A stretch of DNA of 64,000 bases from Spirodela intermedia (taxonomy: Eukaryota > Streptophyta > Magnoliopsida > Alismatales > Araceae), in the NCBI GenBank assembly GCA_902729315.2, contig LR746266.1, positions 1,763,759 through 1,827,758 of the forward strand, read 5' to 3'. Below are positions 24,174-37,000 of this stretch, piece after piece (position 1 is the stretch's first letter; each line of letters starts with the position of its first letter). The position numbers were made by a program, and so were the translations under genes. A model generated the notes under the pieces. It was not told where the DNA came from. It saw only the letters and a list, made by a program, of their open reading frames with translations, and made no database searches.

Positions 24174-25560
24174 TGTCATTGTATAGTAAATCATGCAAAT
24201 TTAAAATTTATAAAACTAGAAAATAAGAATTTTTAAATATTTTAAAATATTTTTGAATAAATATATTAATTATAATAATAATTTTTCAAAAATAGTGATA
24301 ATTTTTCATGTCGATCAGAAAGATGTAATATAATATCAAGTAATTATTCAAAATTTTTCTCAAAGAATACTATTTTCTATGAATTTTACACTATGAAATA
24401 AAAATAAAATATATTTCAAATTTATAAAAAAATAAAATAAGGGTGCGAACATCAAGATGATGTCAACGCCTGACGAATGCGAATCGAGTAGAAATAGAGT
24501 TTTACCCGACAATTCTTACATAAATAATTATAGACAATTTAATTGATCAAATTAAGATCTGTAAGTTGAAAGTATGAAAATAATCATAATAGAAGAATCG
24601 TAATAGAATGAAGTATATCTTGGTAAATTTAAATCACATAAATTATTACTACATAAAGTGAAAAGTAAGTTGAAAACAGTAAAATAAAGTTCCAGCATCG
24701 CGACGGTGATGCATCAGTGATGCACTAGAATCTTAAGTGTTTGAGAGGATTGTTGTGGTGTCCACGGCCTCGAAAGCTCTCTTTAGACAAGGATGATGTG
24801 GGCAATCTCTAGATCTCCTTGTGAAGTTTAGAGATCAATGAAATGAGTTGTCAAATCATCTCTACTGGTTGTTAGTCGGCGGAGTCGAAAAAATGATGAC
24901 TTTGTGGCTCTTTGGCAGCTGTCACCCAGCAAAGAGGAGCTAGATGGAGGTGGGGCGCGTGTTAAGGAGCTTCATCCTCAAGTCCGCATAGTAAAAGGAG
25001 GCTCTTCATCATATCCGGTATGCTCTCAAGAGGTGACGACTTGTCTCTCGGTGGATCGTTTTCTTCCCGATGATGGTTTGTTTGTCGATCAATTGGAGAT
25101 GCTTTACAAACGTTCAATAATTTTAGTAATAATATTATGTGAATCGCGTTAATGAGATTTTCACCGATGATTTAGTGATTCTGGTTACTTAATCCTTCAC
25201 CGACAATCTATAAGAAAGTCACGATAATCAGATAAAAAATATGAGTTTTAGCTCTAGGAAGATTCAAATCCGCACTAGTTGCTAGGCTGTATGAGAGAGA
25301 TTATAATAAATACTCTAATGCCCTTATCAAATGGCATCATCATGGTATATTTTTATTATAAATAAGAGGTATTTTAAGTATTAAAATTATTGAAGCCTTT
25401 TTAGGGAAGGTGTGATGTGGGTTTAATCTTACATCATTTGTGTGCTGAAGTTTCAAGCAAATATATAGTAATAGTACATTTATAAATAAGTCCCTTTCTC
25501 GTACATGTATAATTACTTCTTTACCCCACAGTCAACTGGTCATTAGTGATGTGGAAGAAG
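24174..25560 (+). repeat. Repeat family R, copy 1
   Basis: This AT-rich unit recurs in direct orientation at 28024-28961 and inverted at about 26220-26935. It contains a conserved stretch around 24920-25110 that stays open in copies 1 and 3 (shared ELHPQVR and PVCSQEV peptides). That suggests an old coding or LTR segment, but no known family is recognised. Confidence 0.7.
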
Positions 25561-26935
25561 AGTGGTGCACATGTGCCCTTATCAGTCCTAGTCACTCGAG
25601 CCCTTGCTCGCAGCTCCTCCCCGACTGTGTTTCTAACCCATTTGTAGGCTTGGCTAGCTAGCAGGTACCCCCCATTTTACTATATTTCTATTTTTATTTT
25701 TATTTTTTTATTTATCTCAAAAGTAAGATGATAAGTCTTTATTATTATGAGTTAATAATTAGTAAATAATATAGTTTTAGCCTTAACTCATGATAAATAA
25801 AACTATATTTGTGTTAAAGTGTAAAAAAGTAGTGTTTAGTTGATTAACATAAATTTTTAAGTAATTATGTGATTTTATACGAATTTATATAATTTTTACA
25901 ATATTATTTTTGAAATAAATGAAGAAAAAAATATAAATATAACAAAATGAGGGAGACCCACTGGCCAACCAGGCCCACAAGCGAGTCGAAAGTGAAGTTG
26001 GGGAGTAGCCACAAGCAAGGGCTCAAGTGACTTGGACCGATAGGGGCACATGTGCGTCACTCTCCTTCCACATTACTAGTGGCCAGCCGACTATAGGGCA
26101 AGAAGTGGTCATACACGTGTGAGAAAGGGACTTGCTTTGAAATGTAACATCATTATATATTCGTTCGAAACTTCGGCGCACAAGCAATGTGGGATAAAAC
26201 TCGCATCACATTTTCCTAAGAAAGGGGCGGGCAACCGACATAGGTTCGAATCCTCCTAGAGCGAAAACTCATATTTTTTTATCTGATTATCATGATTTTC
26301 TTGCAAATCGCCGGTGAAGGATTAAGCAACTAGAATCACTGAATCATCGGCGAAAATCTAGTCAACATGATTTGCGAAATATTGTTACTAAAATTGATAG
26401 ACAATTCGTGATAAAAAGATTACAAATTCATCGAGTAAAGCATCTTCGATTGATCAATGAACAAATCATTGTCAGAAAGAGGACAATTTATCAGGAGACG
26501 AATCGACATCTCCTAAAAGCATATCAAATGTGATGAAGAGCCTCCTCTTACTGTGCGGACATGAGGATGAAGCTCCCTAACTTGCACCCCACCTCCATCC
26601 AGCTCCTCTCCGTTGGGTGACAACTGTTAGAGAGCCACAAAGTCAGCATTTTTCCACTCCGTTGAGTGATAGCCGCCGGAGACGATTCGACAACTTATTT
26701 CATTAATCTCTAGACTTCGCAAGGAGATTTAGAGATTACCCATGTCGTCCATGTCGAAGGAGAGCCTTCAAGGCCGTGGACATTATATGATGATCCTCCC
26801 AAACACTCAGGATTCCGATGCATCACTAACGCATCGTCGCTTTGACGTCGGAACTTTGTTCTCTTACTTTCAACTTAATTTTTACTTTATTTAGTGATAA
26901 TTTATGTGATTTAAATTTATCAAGATATATTTATC
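24610..26935. repeat. Large imperfect palindrome (about 2.3 kb)
   Basis: The left arm (24610 to about 25700) reappears reverse-complemented from about 25950 to 26935, with substitutions and small indels. Paired landmarks include AAATTTAAATCACATAAATT near 24630 with its complement near 26910, and ACTCGAGCCCTTGCTCG near 25594 with its complement near 26025. The centre, about 25720-25930, is unpaired and AT-rich. A partial further copy of the central unit follows at 26935-27250 with the centre flipped. Structure is seen directly; origin is unknown (foldback element or inverted duplication). Confidence 0.8.
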
Positions 26936-27249
26936 GGTCCTAGCCGCTCAAGCTCCTACTCGCAATTCCTCTCAGACTGCACTTCTAACCTACTTACAAG
27001 TATGGCTGGCTAGTGGGTACCCCCCATTTTGCTATGTTTTTATTTTTATTTCTTTTTCATCGTTTATCTCAAAAGTAATACTTTAAAAATTATAGAAATT
27101 CATATAAAATCACATAATTATCTAATTTTTTTAATTAATTAAAAGTCAATTTTTATACTTTAACATAAATATAAATCTATTTATCATGAGTTAAGACTAA
27201 AACTATATTATTTACTAATTATTAACTCATGATAATGAAAGCTTATCAA

Positions 27250-28023
27250 TATGAAATCAGAATTGAGAGAGATATGACCAATAGATGTTTAGATAATGTT
27301 GAGACATCTTTAGAAAAGTTGTCTAACATGATGTAAAATTTATTATCTAACCTTACTATTTCACATGTTCATAATACTCCATGCTCTATGTGTTTTAACA
27401 AAAGATATGTAGATGGAGAATGCATCGACACTAGTGAAGTGAATGCGATGAACCATGCACCATCTCACAACTTTTGGAATGGGTGAGGTAATGTAAACTT
27501 CAACACAAAGACTCGACCCTCATTTCAGCCAAGACCTTACTTCCAACAGTCCCAACCACAACATATGCCTCAAAGTAACTCTAATGAACTTCTTATGCAT
27601 ATTTTGTATGAAATTCAAAACGACTAACATGAAACAAAAGAAGCAATGCAAGGCGTAGTGAGAGATGTGGAGCAGCTCAAAGTTGATGTGGAGAGGCTAA
27701 ATCAAGTCAACTCAAATGTTGAAAATATGAAAGGTAAAGGGAAAGAAGTGGGCTGCGGTACAAGTCAATTTTGAATTCATCTTTTATATTGATGGATTCT
27801 CGTAATGTTATTTCTATAGAATCTCATCTATTTTTTCCTTCAAAAAATCATGAATACATTCATGTCATAACTAAATTAAGAAATGAGAAATATTTAGTTG
27901 ACTCTTATGACAAGAATAAAGAGGACAAGCAATAGAAAACCTTAGAAAAAGAAGGCAAAAAAGTAGAGCTGAATGAAAAAGAATTAACCTTAGAAAAATA
28001 TCAACCACTTATTTGTTTTCTAA
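27250..28023 (+). mobile_element. Gypsy-type gag fragment (degenerate)
   Basis: Conceptual translation, interrupted by stops, shows a CSMCF-type cysteine cluster near 27392, an asparagine-, proline- and glutamine-rich stretch with QPRPYFQQ near 27517, a charged coiled segment around 27640-27740, and a Lys/Glu-rich tail near 27910-28000. This combination resembles gag of Athila/Tat-like gypsy elements. No protease, RT or PBS follows. Assignment is by composition and layout only. Confidence 0.45.
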
Positions 28024-28961
28024 CGTGACTTAGTTGTTGTATTGTAAATCATGTAAATTTAAAATTTATCAACTAGAAAATATAATTTTTTGAATAGTTA
28101 GAAATATTTCTGAAAAAATATATCATGTAAAATTTAATAAAACTTCAAAAAATAACGGTAATTTTCTAGGTTGATCATAGAGATGTAATATAATATCAGG
28201 TAATTATTCAGAATTTTTCTCAAAGAATGCTATTTTCTATAAATTTTATACTAGGAAATAAAAATAAAATAGCGTACGAACATCAAGATGACATTAGCTC
28301 TTGGTGAACGAGAATCAAACAAAAATAGAGTTTCATCTGACAATTCTTACATAAGTGATTATAGATGATTTAATTAATCAAATTAAGATATGTAAAAGCT
28401 AGAAGAATCATAATTGAATGAAGTATATCTTGATAAATTTAAATCACATAAATTATCATTAAATGAAGTGAAAAGTAAGTTGAAAACAGGAAAATAGAGT
28501 TCACAGCCTCGAAGGCTCTCCTTAGACAAGGACGATGTGGGTAATCTCTAGATCTTCTTACAAAGTCTAGAGATCAATGAAATGCGTCGTCGAATCTTCT
28601 CCGATAGCTGTCACCCGATAGAGTGAAAAAATGACGACTTTGCGGCTTTTTAGTGGTTGTCACCTGATGAAGAAGGGCTAGATAAAGGTGGGGCGCATAT
28701 CAGGGAGCTTCATCCTCAAGTCCGCGTAGTAAGAGCATACTCTTCATTGCATCCGGTATGCTCTCAAGAGGTAGTGACTCATCTCCTAGTAGATTGTCTA
28801 TTTCCCAACAACAACTTGTTTGTCAATCAATCGGAGATGCTTTACTCAATGGATTCATGATCCTTTTATCGTGAATTATTCAAAAAATTTAGTAACAATA
28901 CTCCATGATTCTAGTTACTTAATCCTTCACCGATGATCTACAGAAAAGTCGCAATAATCAG
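28024..28961 (+). repeat. Repeat family R, copy 3
   Basis: Direct copy of the 24174-25240 segment, lacking about 75 bp that in copy 1 lies near 24690-24765. It stops abruptly at 28961 where an LTR-like repeat begins, so the latter probably inserted into it. Confidence 0.75.
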
Positions 28962-28962
28962 A

Positions 28963-29290
28963 TGTTACCCAATTTCAATTCGGCTCAACTCAAGTGAGCT
29001 AAGGGACGCCGTCCAATTTCAACTCAATTTAAGTAGATCAAAGGTGCAACATGCATGAAAACATCAACTCAGTTCAATTTAATTTGGAGATAGCCTAGCA
29101 ATAGATTTGGACACATGTTAAGTGTGTCAAGATCTTGATTCCCACATCTCTAAGTTAGTTATAACTACCCTTCAGCACATAAATAATCACCACCTTGTAA
29201 CCCTAGAGGCATTGTTATTTTTCCCAATTTATTTTTGAGTTCACTTCCACGTGTAGGATTGACGTCGAAGATAGCAAGATCTGAGCATGG
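28963..29290. repeat. LTR-like direct repeat, left copy
   Basis: Begins TGTTACCCAATTTCAATTCGG and shares about 320 bp with 30412-30725, with many substitutions and one gap of about 30 bp (29090-29120). The pair looks like diverged LTRs of a small element of about 1.8 kb; no coding domain was recognised. Confidence 0.65.
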
Positions 29291-30411
29291 ATCCACAATA
29301 TATGAATCCTGGAAATAAAATGGGTTTCTAAATCTATATAAGACTAGAGGCATTCTCCAACCCTTGAATGCACAACCACAGATAACTAGTAAAGCATAAA
29401 TAATGTGTTATTTATAATGTGTAGCCCAACAAATCCATAATTTATGAACATAAGTTTATTGATTTACTAATGGATGCATACGATCGAGCCCAAAAATTGA
29501 TGTCAAGGTTTCTTGACCTAGGTGGAGAAACTAATAAGATTTGCATCGAGACGGGTAAAAAGGAATAGAACCAAGTGCAATGATGCGTTAGACCAACTCA
29601 AGTGAGCCAAAGATTCAAAAAATGCGTAGGCTATCCTTTACCCCAAATTCACTTCCAATGGCCCACTAAGAGACTCAGTCACATATTTATTAGGCCTAAA
29701 TCTTATGATTCGCACGTTGGGTTCATGTAAAATAACCATAGTCATTCTCTTCTCCATATTTTCTAGGATCATAACACGTTTCTCTCTTTGTACCTTAGTT
29801 GTAACTAATTTTTGGCCTATAGGCAGGGCCTCCCCCATGGCCCCCAAAATGCACATTCTTTTCAATGAATTTTTCAATTCCTTTCATTTTCGGAGGTCCT
29901 TCCCTTCTACTGGTGCGTTCTAGTGCCCCGTGGACAAATCTATACATTATGCGGCCTCAAGTCAAAGAGTTTTCAATAAAATCACATTCTTTTACAGACC
30001 CAAGATCGTGACTATGCTTTCAAAATATTCAGCCACGGTTTGCTGTGACTTGATCATGCGTTCTTCTACTTTATGTTGTGTTAGGATAACCATAATTCCT
30101 AGCATTTAGGTATAGTAGAACATGACAATAATTATGCATCATGTAGGATGAGTTAGTCTTAGAGGAATTAAGTAGGGAAGATACAATTTTTTGTAAGGTT
30201 TTCAACACTTCGAAACTTATGTCAAGTGTGCTCCTTTAGATTTATGTTCTATGCACTTGAGAAGTCACTAATCATGGTCACCCAAGTAGAAGTTCAATAC
30301 AATATGTAAATATATTTTGTTTGTTCAACTTGTGTGTTGAAACAAATAAAATTACAAATGATGTAGTCCAACCAGACCACAAATAGACTCCACCACGAGA
30401 CTCTGGTGTAT
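29291..30411. mobile_element. Internal region between LTR-like repeats
   Basis: About 1.1 kb of AT-rich sequence. No gag, RT, integrase or transposase motif is seen. It contains a minus-strand frame at 29877-29638 that matches nothing recognised. Together with its flanking repeats it may be a non-autonomous LTR element, though PBS and polypurine tract are not clear. Confidence 0.4.
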
Positions 30412-30725
30412 ATTGTTACTCAATTTTAGCTCGGCTTAGCTCAAGTGGGCTAGGGGACACTGCCCAATTTCAACTCAATTCAAGTGGATCAAAGGCACAA
30501 CATGCGTGAAGACATCAACTCAGCTCAATTTAGTTTAGAAACAATCTAGTCAAGATCTTAATTCCCACACCTCTAGGTTAGTTATAATTACCCTTCAGCA
30601 CATAAATAATCACTACCTTGTAGTTGTAGAGGCATTCTTGTTTTCCATAATTCATTTTTGAGTTCACTTCCACGTGTAAGACTGACGCCAAAGATAACAA
30701 GGTTTGAGCATGGATCCACATTATA
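30412..30725. repeat. LTR-like direct repeat, right copy
   Basis: Begins TGTTACTCAATTTTAGCTCGG and parallels the copy at 28963 until about 30725, where identity stops. It ends about 350 bp before the MIP start codon, so it sits in or next to the MIP promoter. The remaining 30726-31073 is MIP upstream sequence with no recognised element. Confidence 0.65.
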
Positions 30726-31073
30726 TATTTTTTGAGCTTTTAATTCACTTAAGCTGGGACATGAATGTGCTAATGGAGACAATAAGAAGTGATTTATTGC
30801 TAATTCTAGAGATTTATGAGGACTTGTTGCTAATTAACTGTGTTGAGAGAAAAAAGCGTACTACTAAATCCAGAGGTTTATCCGGACTTATCCGTAATTA
30901 AATATACTGAGGGAGAGGACCTTTTGCTTGATCTAGAGATTTACAGGGACTTGCCCTTAATTGACTGTATTTTGAAGAATCTAGTTTTAAGGCATTTATG
31001 TTTGCTTGTAGTTGTTCTTTCGGATATCCGCCTTCTGTTAAGAGTCTATATATCCTCACTCCTTCGTATCCCC

Positions 31074-34000
31074 ATGGGTACGACGGTAAGAGTTTTCAGG
31101 TCCATTACAGTGAGGGGCACCGTGGAGGTCCTCAGAAGGGGAGGGGCTACAGCGTCACTGGTTCTTGACGGCAACAGAATCATGTATTTCGCCTCCGTGG
31201 TGCTCCGTGGAGGTGCCTCCGCCTCATATGCCTCCCGCTGCTTCGCCACCCACTCCTTTAACGCGTCCCCTGGCTATGCGGCAGCGGTGGCCGCTGAAAG
31301 CGGGCTATACGGCTCCGAGGTCCTGAAGACGGCTAGGGGTTTCCGCAGGTTCGTCGATGAGGCCATCGAGAGGTACCGGAATGACAACCCTACCTGTGAA
31401 TAATGGGCACTGGATGCCTCCACTAAGCTCACATGTCGTTGCCGATTGCCCTCTGTTTGCTACGGGTGCCGGGTTCAAGAACCGAGGAGCTGGTCTCACG
31501 TATATCTCAGCTTCCTGCCTCTGCGGATATCATAGGCGCCATGGACGAGATATCCGACACTGTGAGCGTCGTCTTTCTTTTTGCTATTCTACGTGTTTTA
31601 CATACATTTAAACCACTATAAAGCAATGCAAACTCAATTATCCGTCCATCAGGTCTGCTCTGTCGTTGATTCTGCCGAACTCTGCAGAAATACTCATCCT
31701 GACAGGTGACTACCTTTTGTTACCGATTTAGCCATCCTCATGAATTATTTTCTTCATAATTTTGTTTGATAAATTTCCATGGCTATTTTCTATTTCTGCT
31801 CGTTATTTGGAATTATATACCTTACTACCGGTTTCCATTCAGGGAGTATGTGGAGGAGGCTAACCAGGCATCGATGAGAATGTACGATTATATACATGTG
31901 AGTTGCCGTCATCTTGTTTTAATTTTGGAATATCTAATTGATACTTTTTCTTTCTTTTTTCTGTACTGTAACGTGTTGTTAAACAAAGGGTTTCAGTGAG
32001 AAGATTCTCAACAATTTTGGACCTCGGATATACATAATTTTGAGAAAAATACGTCTACATTGACTTGGTTTGTTTCTGTAAAGTCAGGAGAACTTGATGT
32101 GGATTGCCATTCGATATAGGTCGAAAGGAACTTTGCTATTCCAGAGAGAGAATATTTTTAATAATGGAGGAATAGTGGATTCATGTAAAGGAAAAAGGAA
32201 TTCCAAATATGTATGATTAACGTCAAACTCGCCATATTTGTATAAGCTTTGGCTGAAGTAGTCCTGACGATTTCCAACAACTAGTTGATCTATGTGACCT
32301 GTCTGAACAAACTGATTTCAGTGTCTCATGTAGCAAGGCAGTATACTTGGAGGCTTGTATTACTCTAAGCTAACCACGTTTTGGGTCAGGTTATGTTAAA
32401 TAAATTATGATTTGGAGTCTCATCCTAACTGGATTTGATCTACCTACTGGATACCTACAGGATATAGACTGAATCAAGCTCAGGTATTGGCCATGTCTGA
32501 CCAAAGATGTATGCATGAGCTTTGCATCAAGCATATAACCCCTTTATTAAGTCCACTCTTGACCCAATGTGATCTAATTCCACTCATTTTGTCAAAGTAC
32601 ACATTTTAAACCATCATTGTGCTGATAGATTTATTGAAAATATTTACAAGGATAGTTTTTAAATTATCTAGGGATGAAAGTTGCGTAACATTTGATTTTT
32701 GCAGTTCCCTAGGTCAAGTCAACTTTGGCTCTCGAGGGGGGCTCATGGTGCACTGATGTTTTGTTTTCCTTGGGCATGCATGCATGTATAAACATGTACA
32801 GTGTGTTACCTGGTAGGGGTTTCCACTCAAAATATAGGACACCAGAAAAAATCATCCCTCACTTTGATGAACACAATGTGTATATGATTATTTCTAGCTG
32901 TTTGTGATCTTGCCATTGCAATCTGTCTGTTGCATGAAATCACAAATGAAATGACATTTTCCATGTAAGTCAAATGCATATTTTATAGAAGAGTTGTGGA
33001 GACTACACTAGGCATAAAGTTCATATTACTTACCGAATAACCATGAATAAATAGCAGACCTTAGAAATAGGCCTCAGTCTGAATAATCATTGTTATATTT
33101 AATTTATGTAGATATCTAGCCTATATATTTCAGTAGTCTTTAAATGCATTGTGCTGTGTTTGAGATATATCCTTTCACACCGTTTCAGAGTTATTATGTT
33201 TTTTCTGCTAACATAGGAATTCTTCTTGGTTTATTAATTTTGACTTTCTCACATTGTGCTGTGTTTGAGATATAATAATATCGATGTATCACTCATGAAT
33301 ATGATACGACCCCGGACTTCCATTGCAGAAAAAAAGTAGAGGATTGGCTGAACAGAAGCACCGGAATAGGAAGTTGATAGAGAATGATAAAGAGGGTTCC
33401 TCTGGAACCCCAGCTGTTGGAGACTGTTTGAGAGGGCCACCACTCTCCCCTTAACACCAAAAAGCTCGATACCCCTTTCCCTCTGTCAAGAACCCTATTT
33501 CTGACCTAAGTCCCCTTGGACATTTGTTGAAAAAGGCCCTAATCTGATGACTTTGACTCTTCTCCCCTTCTATCCTGCATAAATTGTGTTCGGATCGTAT
33601 CATAATACCTTTAATATTCTTAGGTATAGACAGTTAGTATTCTTACTTTTTCTTGAATTTTTTAGATACTGCTTTAAATGAACAGCATTTTGCTCAGCAT
33701 TGTCTTTGAATTTTCTAATATGTCTTCTGTCTAGTAAATGAAGTGATCTTTCTAGACTTTACTTATCCACATCATTTCTTTTTCGGAATTTGATGTCATT
33801 TCTGACTCTCAATGCTTTTCACCAAGAACTGGCATTGTGAGATAAGTGCAGCGTCTTATATGAACGTACCATTGAATTAGGTCGTTGTTCACATGCTTCT
33901 GCATAGGACCATTGCAGTTTGTTGTCACTTGGTGCTTTATATCAGTCTTCAGGCCATGTCGATTCAGATTTCTCAAATGTGCTGCACACTATCTCATTTG

Positions 34001-37000
34001 GAGGATGGATTAACATGCAAATTATGTTTTTACACCATCAAAAAATGAACCATTACGTAACTAATATAAGGTCAAATATTTGATCCGCAACCATGTGTCC
34101 AAGAGCCATCATGCCACATGATGATATCATATTTTTAACTTCATTTTTACTATTTAAAATATGATATCACATTTTTATCAACAATAATGAAGGTTTTAGC
34201 TGTGATATAGAAATGCTTTACAGAAGGTGAAATCATATTGGTTCCCAAATTTCACTTTCACCAACGAAACCTAAGACATCCAAGAAGCCTAGATTGAGTG
34301 ATTTTTAGAGATTTTGTCTTCTAACAAAGGAAAGACACATCCAGTGACACTTTTGTTTAGTTGCCATGGACAATTGTTGGCATTTTAGTATGAATGAGCT
34401 TTATGAATAAATCAATACACTTTTATGCAGAATGTAGAAATGAAAATCCATAATATACCTTCCAAACTTTAATGCCACTTCTTTCGCCATGCCCTTTTTT
34501 ACAGTGTTTGAACACCAACCATACTTTGTACAAAGCGGTGATGAGTGCTGAACAAGAGGCTGTCTTTCCCACAAGAGAAGCTGAAAGGATGGCACACTCC
34601 TTGCGTGTTGATTTTGAGAGGGGAGGCATCCATCTTTGTGCACGTATATCTCGTTCTCATGACCTTGATGTTTAGGTGATTTGTGTTTTCTCTTCTAACT
34701 GCGTTGTGGTATCTGCAGACAAGCTGGAACGTGTTAATCAGTTAAACAGTGAAATTTCTCTTCTTGGTAGAGAGTATGTCCCTATAATTGATTTTTTCTT
34801 TTTACGTTTCATTTAATTTTTTATACAATTTACTGCCTCAATTAACTGAGGGGACTCACTTCTCATAAAGTTATTTCAGTGGAAACATTTATAGTTGGTG
34901 GTTTCATTCAGCATCTTGCTTTATGGTTTTCTAACTGCATTTATGGCCTCCTCATCATTCCAGGAAACCAAACATTATAGCATCAGACTGATTCCTTGCA
35001 ACCAAATTATCTAGTGGTGATGGTCAAGCTTTGTAATTTAATGATTTCATCTTCATGTGACGTTTTACTATTTTTGAGATCTACTTTCATGAGGTTAACA
35101 AACAAAAAATTGGCGAGGAGATTTGGAATGACGTTTATGAGGTTAAAATTGTTGTTTGTAGTCTCTGAAAATGGCTGTAGAAACTTTTTTCCCCTACTTG
35201 TGAAAGGATGGGGAATGAGATCTTTATGTCTATCAATAACTGCATGCACTGTGCGGTGAATGTGAAGAAGTAGGCCGTTGTCTTGCAATAAATTGTTAAA
35301 GAAGTATTTGCAGTGAATCCCCTGTTCAGTAGTCAGATGGGGGGCACCCAGCTCATTTTATAAATTCGCAAATTAGATCATTTCTCTTTATTTGAATAAA
35401 AAATTCTACGTCTTGGAACCAAACAAGTTTTGCAGCAGCTTTGTGATAATGGAACCAACCCGCAAGAAGCATTTATGCTAGAAAAACCAATGCACTGATC
35501 GCAGTACAATGGAGTTGTAATTCACTATTTATTTCAGATGCTCGCCAAAGCTGAAAAAAGCAAGGGATTATTCGTATTCCTCAGAAACCCACACCAACAT
35601 CACCATTTAATATTTCTTGACCCACTATTGGCCAAGCCACCTGGGGACTGGGTGCAGTGTGAGTAGGATCACTTGACTATGCTTAATAATTAGAAAAATG
35701 AGCGCCATGGAAGTACATGCCACTCACGTGGTCAGTACTTGACCAGTGATGCATGGAAAATCGTCGGGATAGCTCAGTTGGTAGGGCAGAGGACTGAAAA
35801 TCCTCATGTCGCCAGTTCAAATCTGGTTCCTGACACGTAATTAATAATTGGAAGAATACTCATACAAATTCATCGTGGAACGGAATTGACCACTCAGTAG
35901 AGTCCTGGAAACACTGGTTTATTCCATATTTTTTTACCATCCCATTTAATCAATGTTTTTGTTGACTTGTACAGTTTGCACATTTTTGCTCTGCCCAAGA
36001 ATTATTCAGTGCAACATCTGCACAGTTTGTTACAAAAGTGGCAAACTACTCCATTTTAGCCCCCTCTTTTTTTTTCCAATTTTTCCATGGTCTGAACTAG
36101 TTCAGGACAAGGAAGCTTATTGCACGCAAGGAATATCCTATTATTATGATATTGAATAAAAGATATTCAAGTACTTTGTTTTTGATGTAGGATTGTGATA
36201 CATTGGCCAAGCTCATGACATTTCTTACATTTTTCCAGTTCTATGTCTTATCCTTAAGTTGATAGGTTGATAATCCCAGGCCTTTTTTGTGGAAGGAAAG
36301 AAAGTAGTTAATGCAGAAGTTGGTAAAATGGTTGCACACTGTTTTTTGATTGTGGCTTTAGAAACCTTGATAAATCTTATACAAAATGAATTGAGAAATA
36401 CGAAGAAAATGTCATTGTGAATTTCACAGTTCCATCTTGTTTGCTTTACACGTCATTAATCATTAACTGGCTGACAGATTTTATATTACACAATGGTACA
36501 CAGTATACAATAATGTGACTGCGGATTTCGATGAAATATGATTGTATTCCATAATTTTGCTTCTTTGCCTTCTGAATTATTTAATGCGGTGCTAATGATG
36601 TTGACTACTATTTGGTATTTCCCCTGGTTAAATGGTGATTCTCAATTTTTTTTTCGCTTACAATAAAATAATTCTAGGTAAGAATGCTTTAGTATCATGT
36701 AAGTATGAGGTCTTACAAGTTGGTTTGTGGGTTTATATCTCAGGCCTATTATTAACAAATGAATTGTGAAAAGTTTTGTCAATCAATTTAAATAATGAGA
36801 ATTTAATTTTCTTGCACTATAATTTTTGGAATGTGGTGAATCGAATTTGCCCACTTAAAACTTTACTCATTATGCTTTTTCGTTTTCAGGTTTAATGAAA
36901 ATATCATCATTGACCCAGGTTCCATTGAAGTATTTCCTGCTTCACGTATCCCTAAACATATGCACCATCTCCTAAAGCCCATTTATCATCGAGACAAGCA

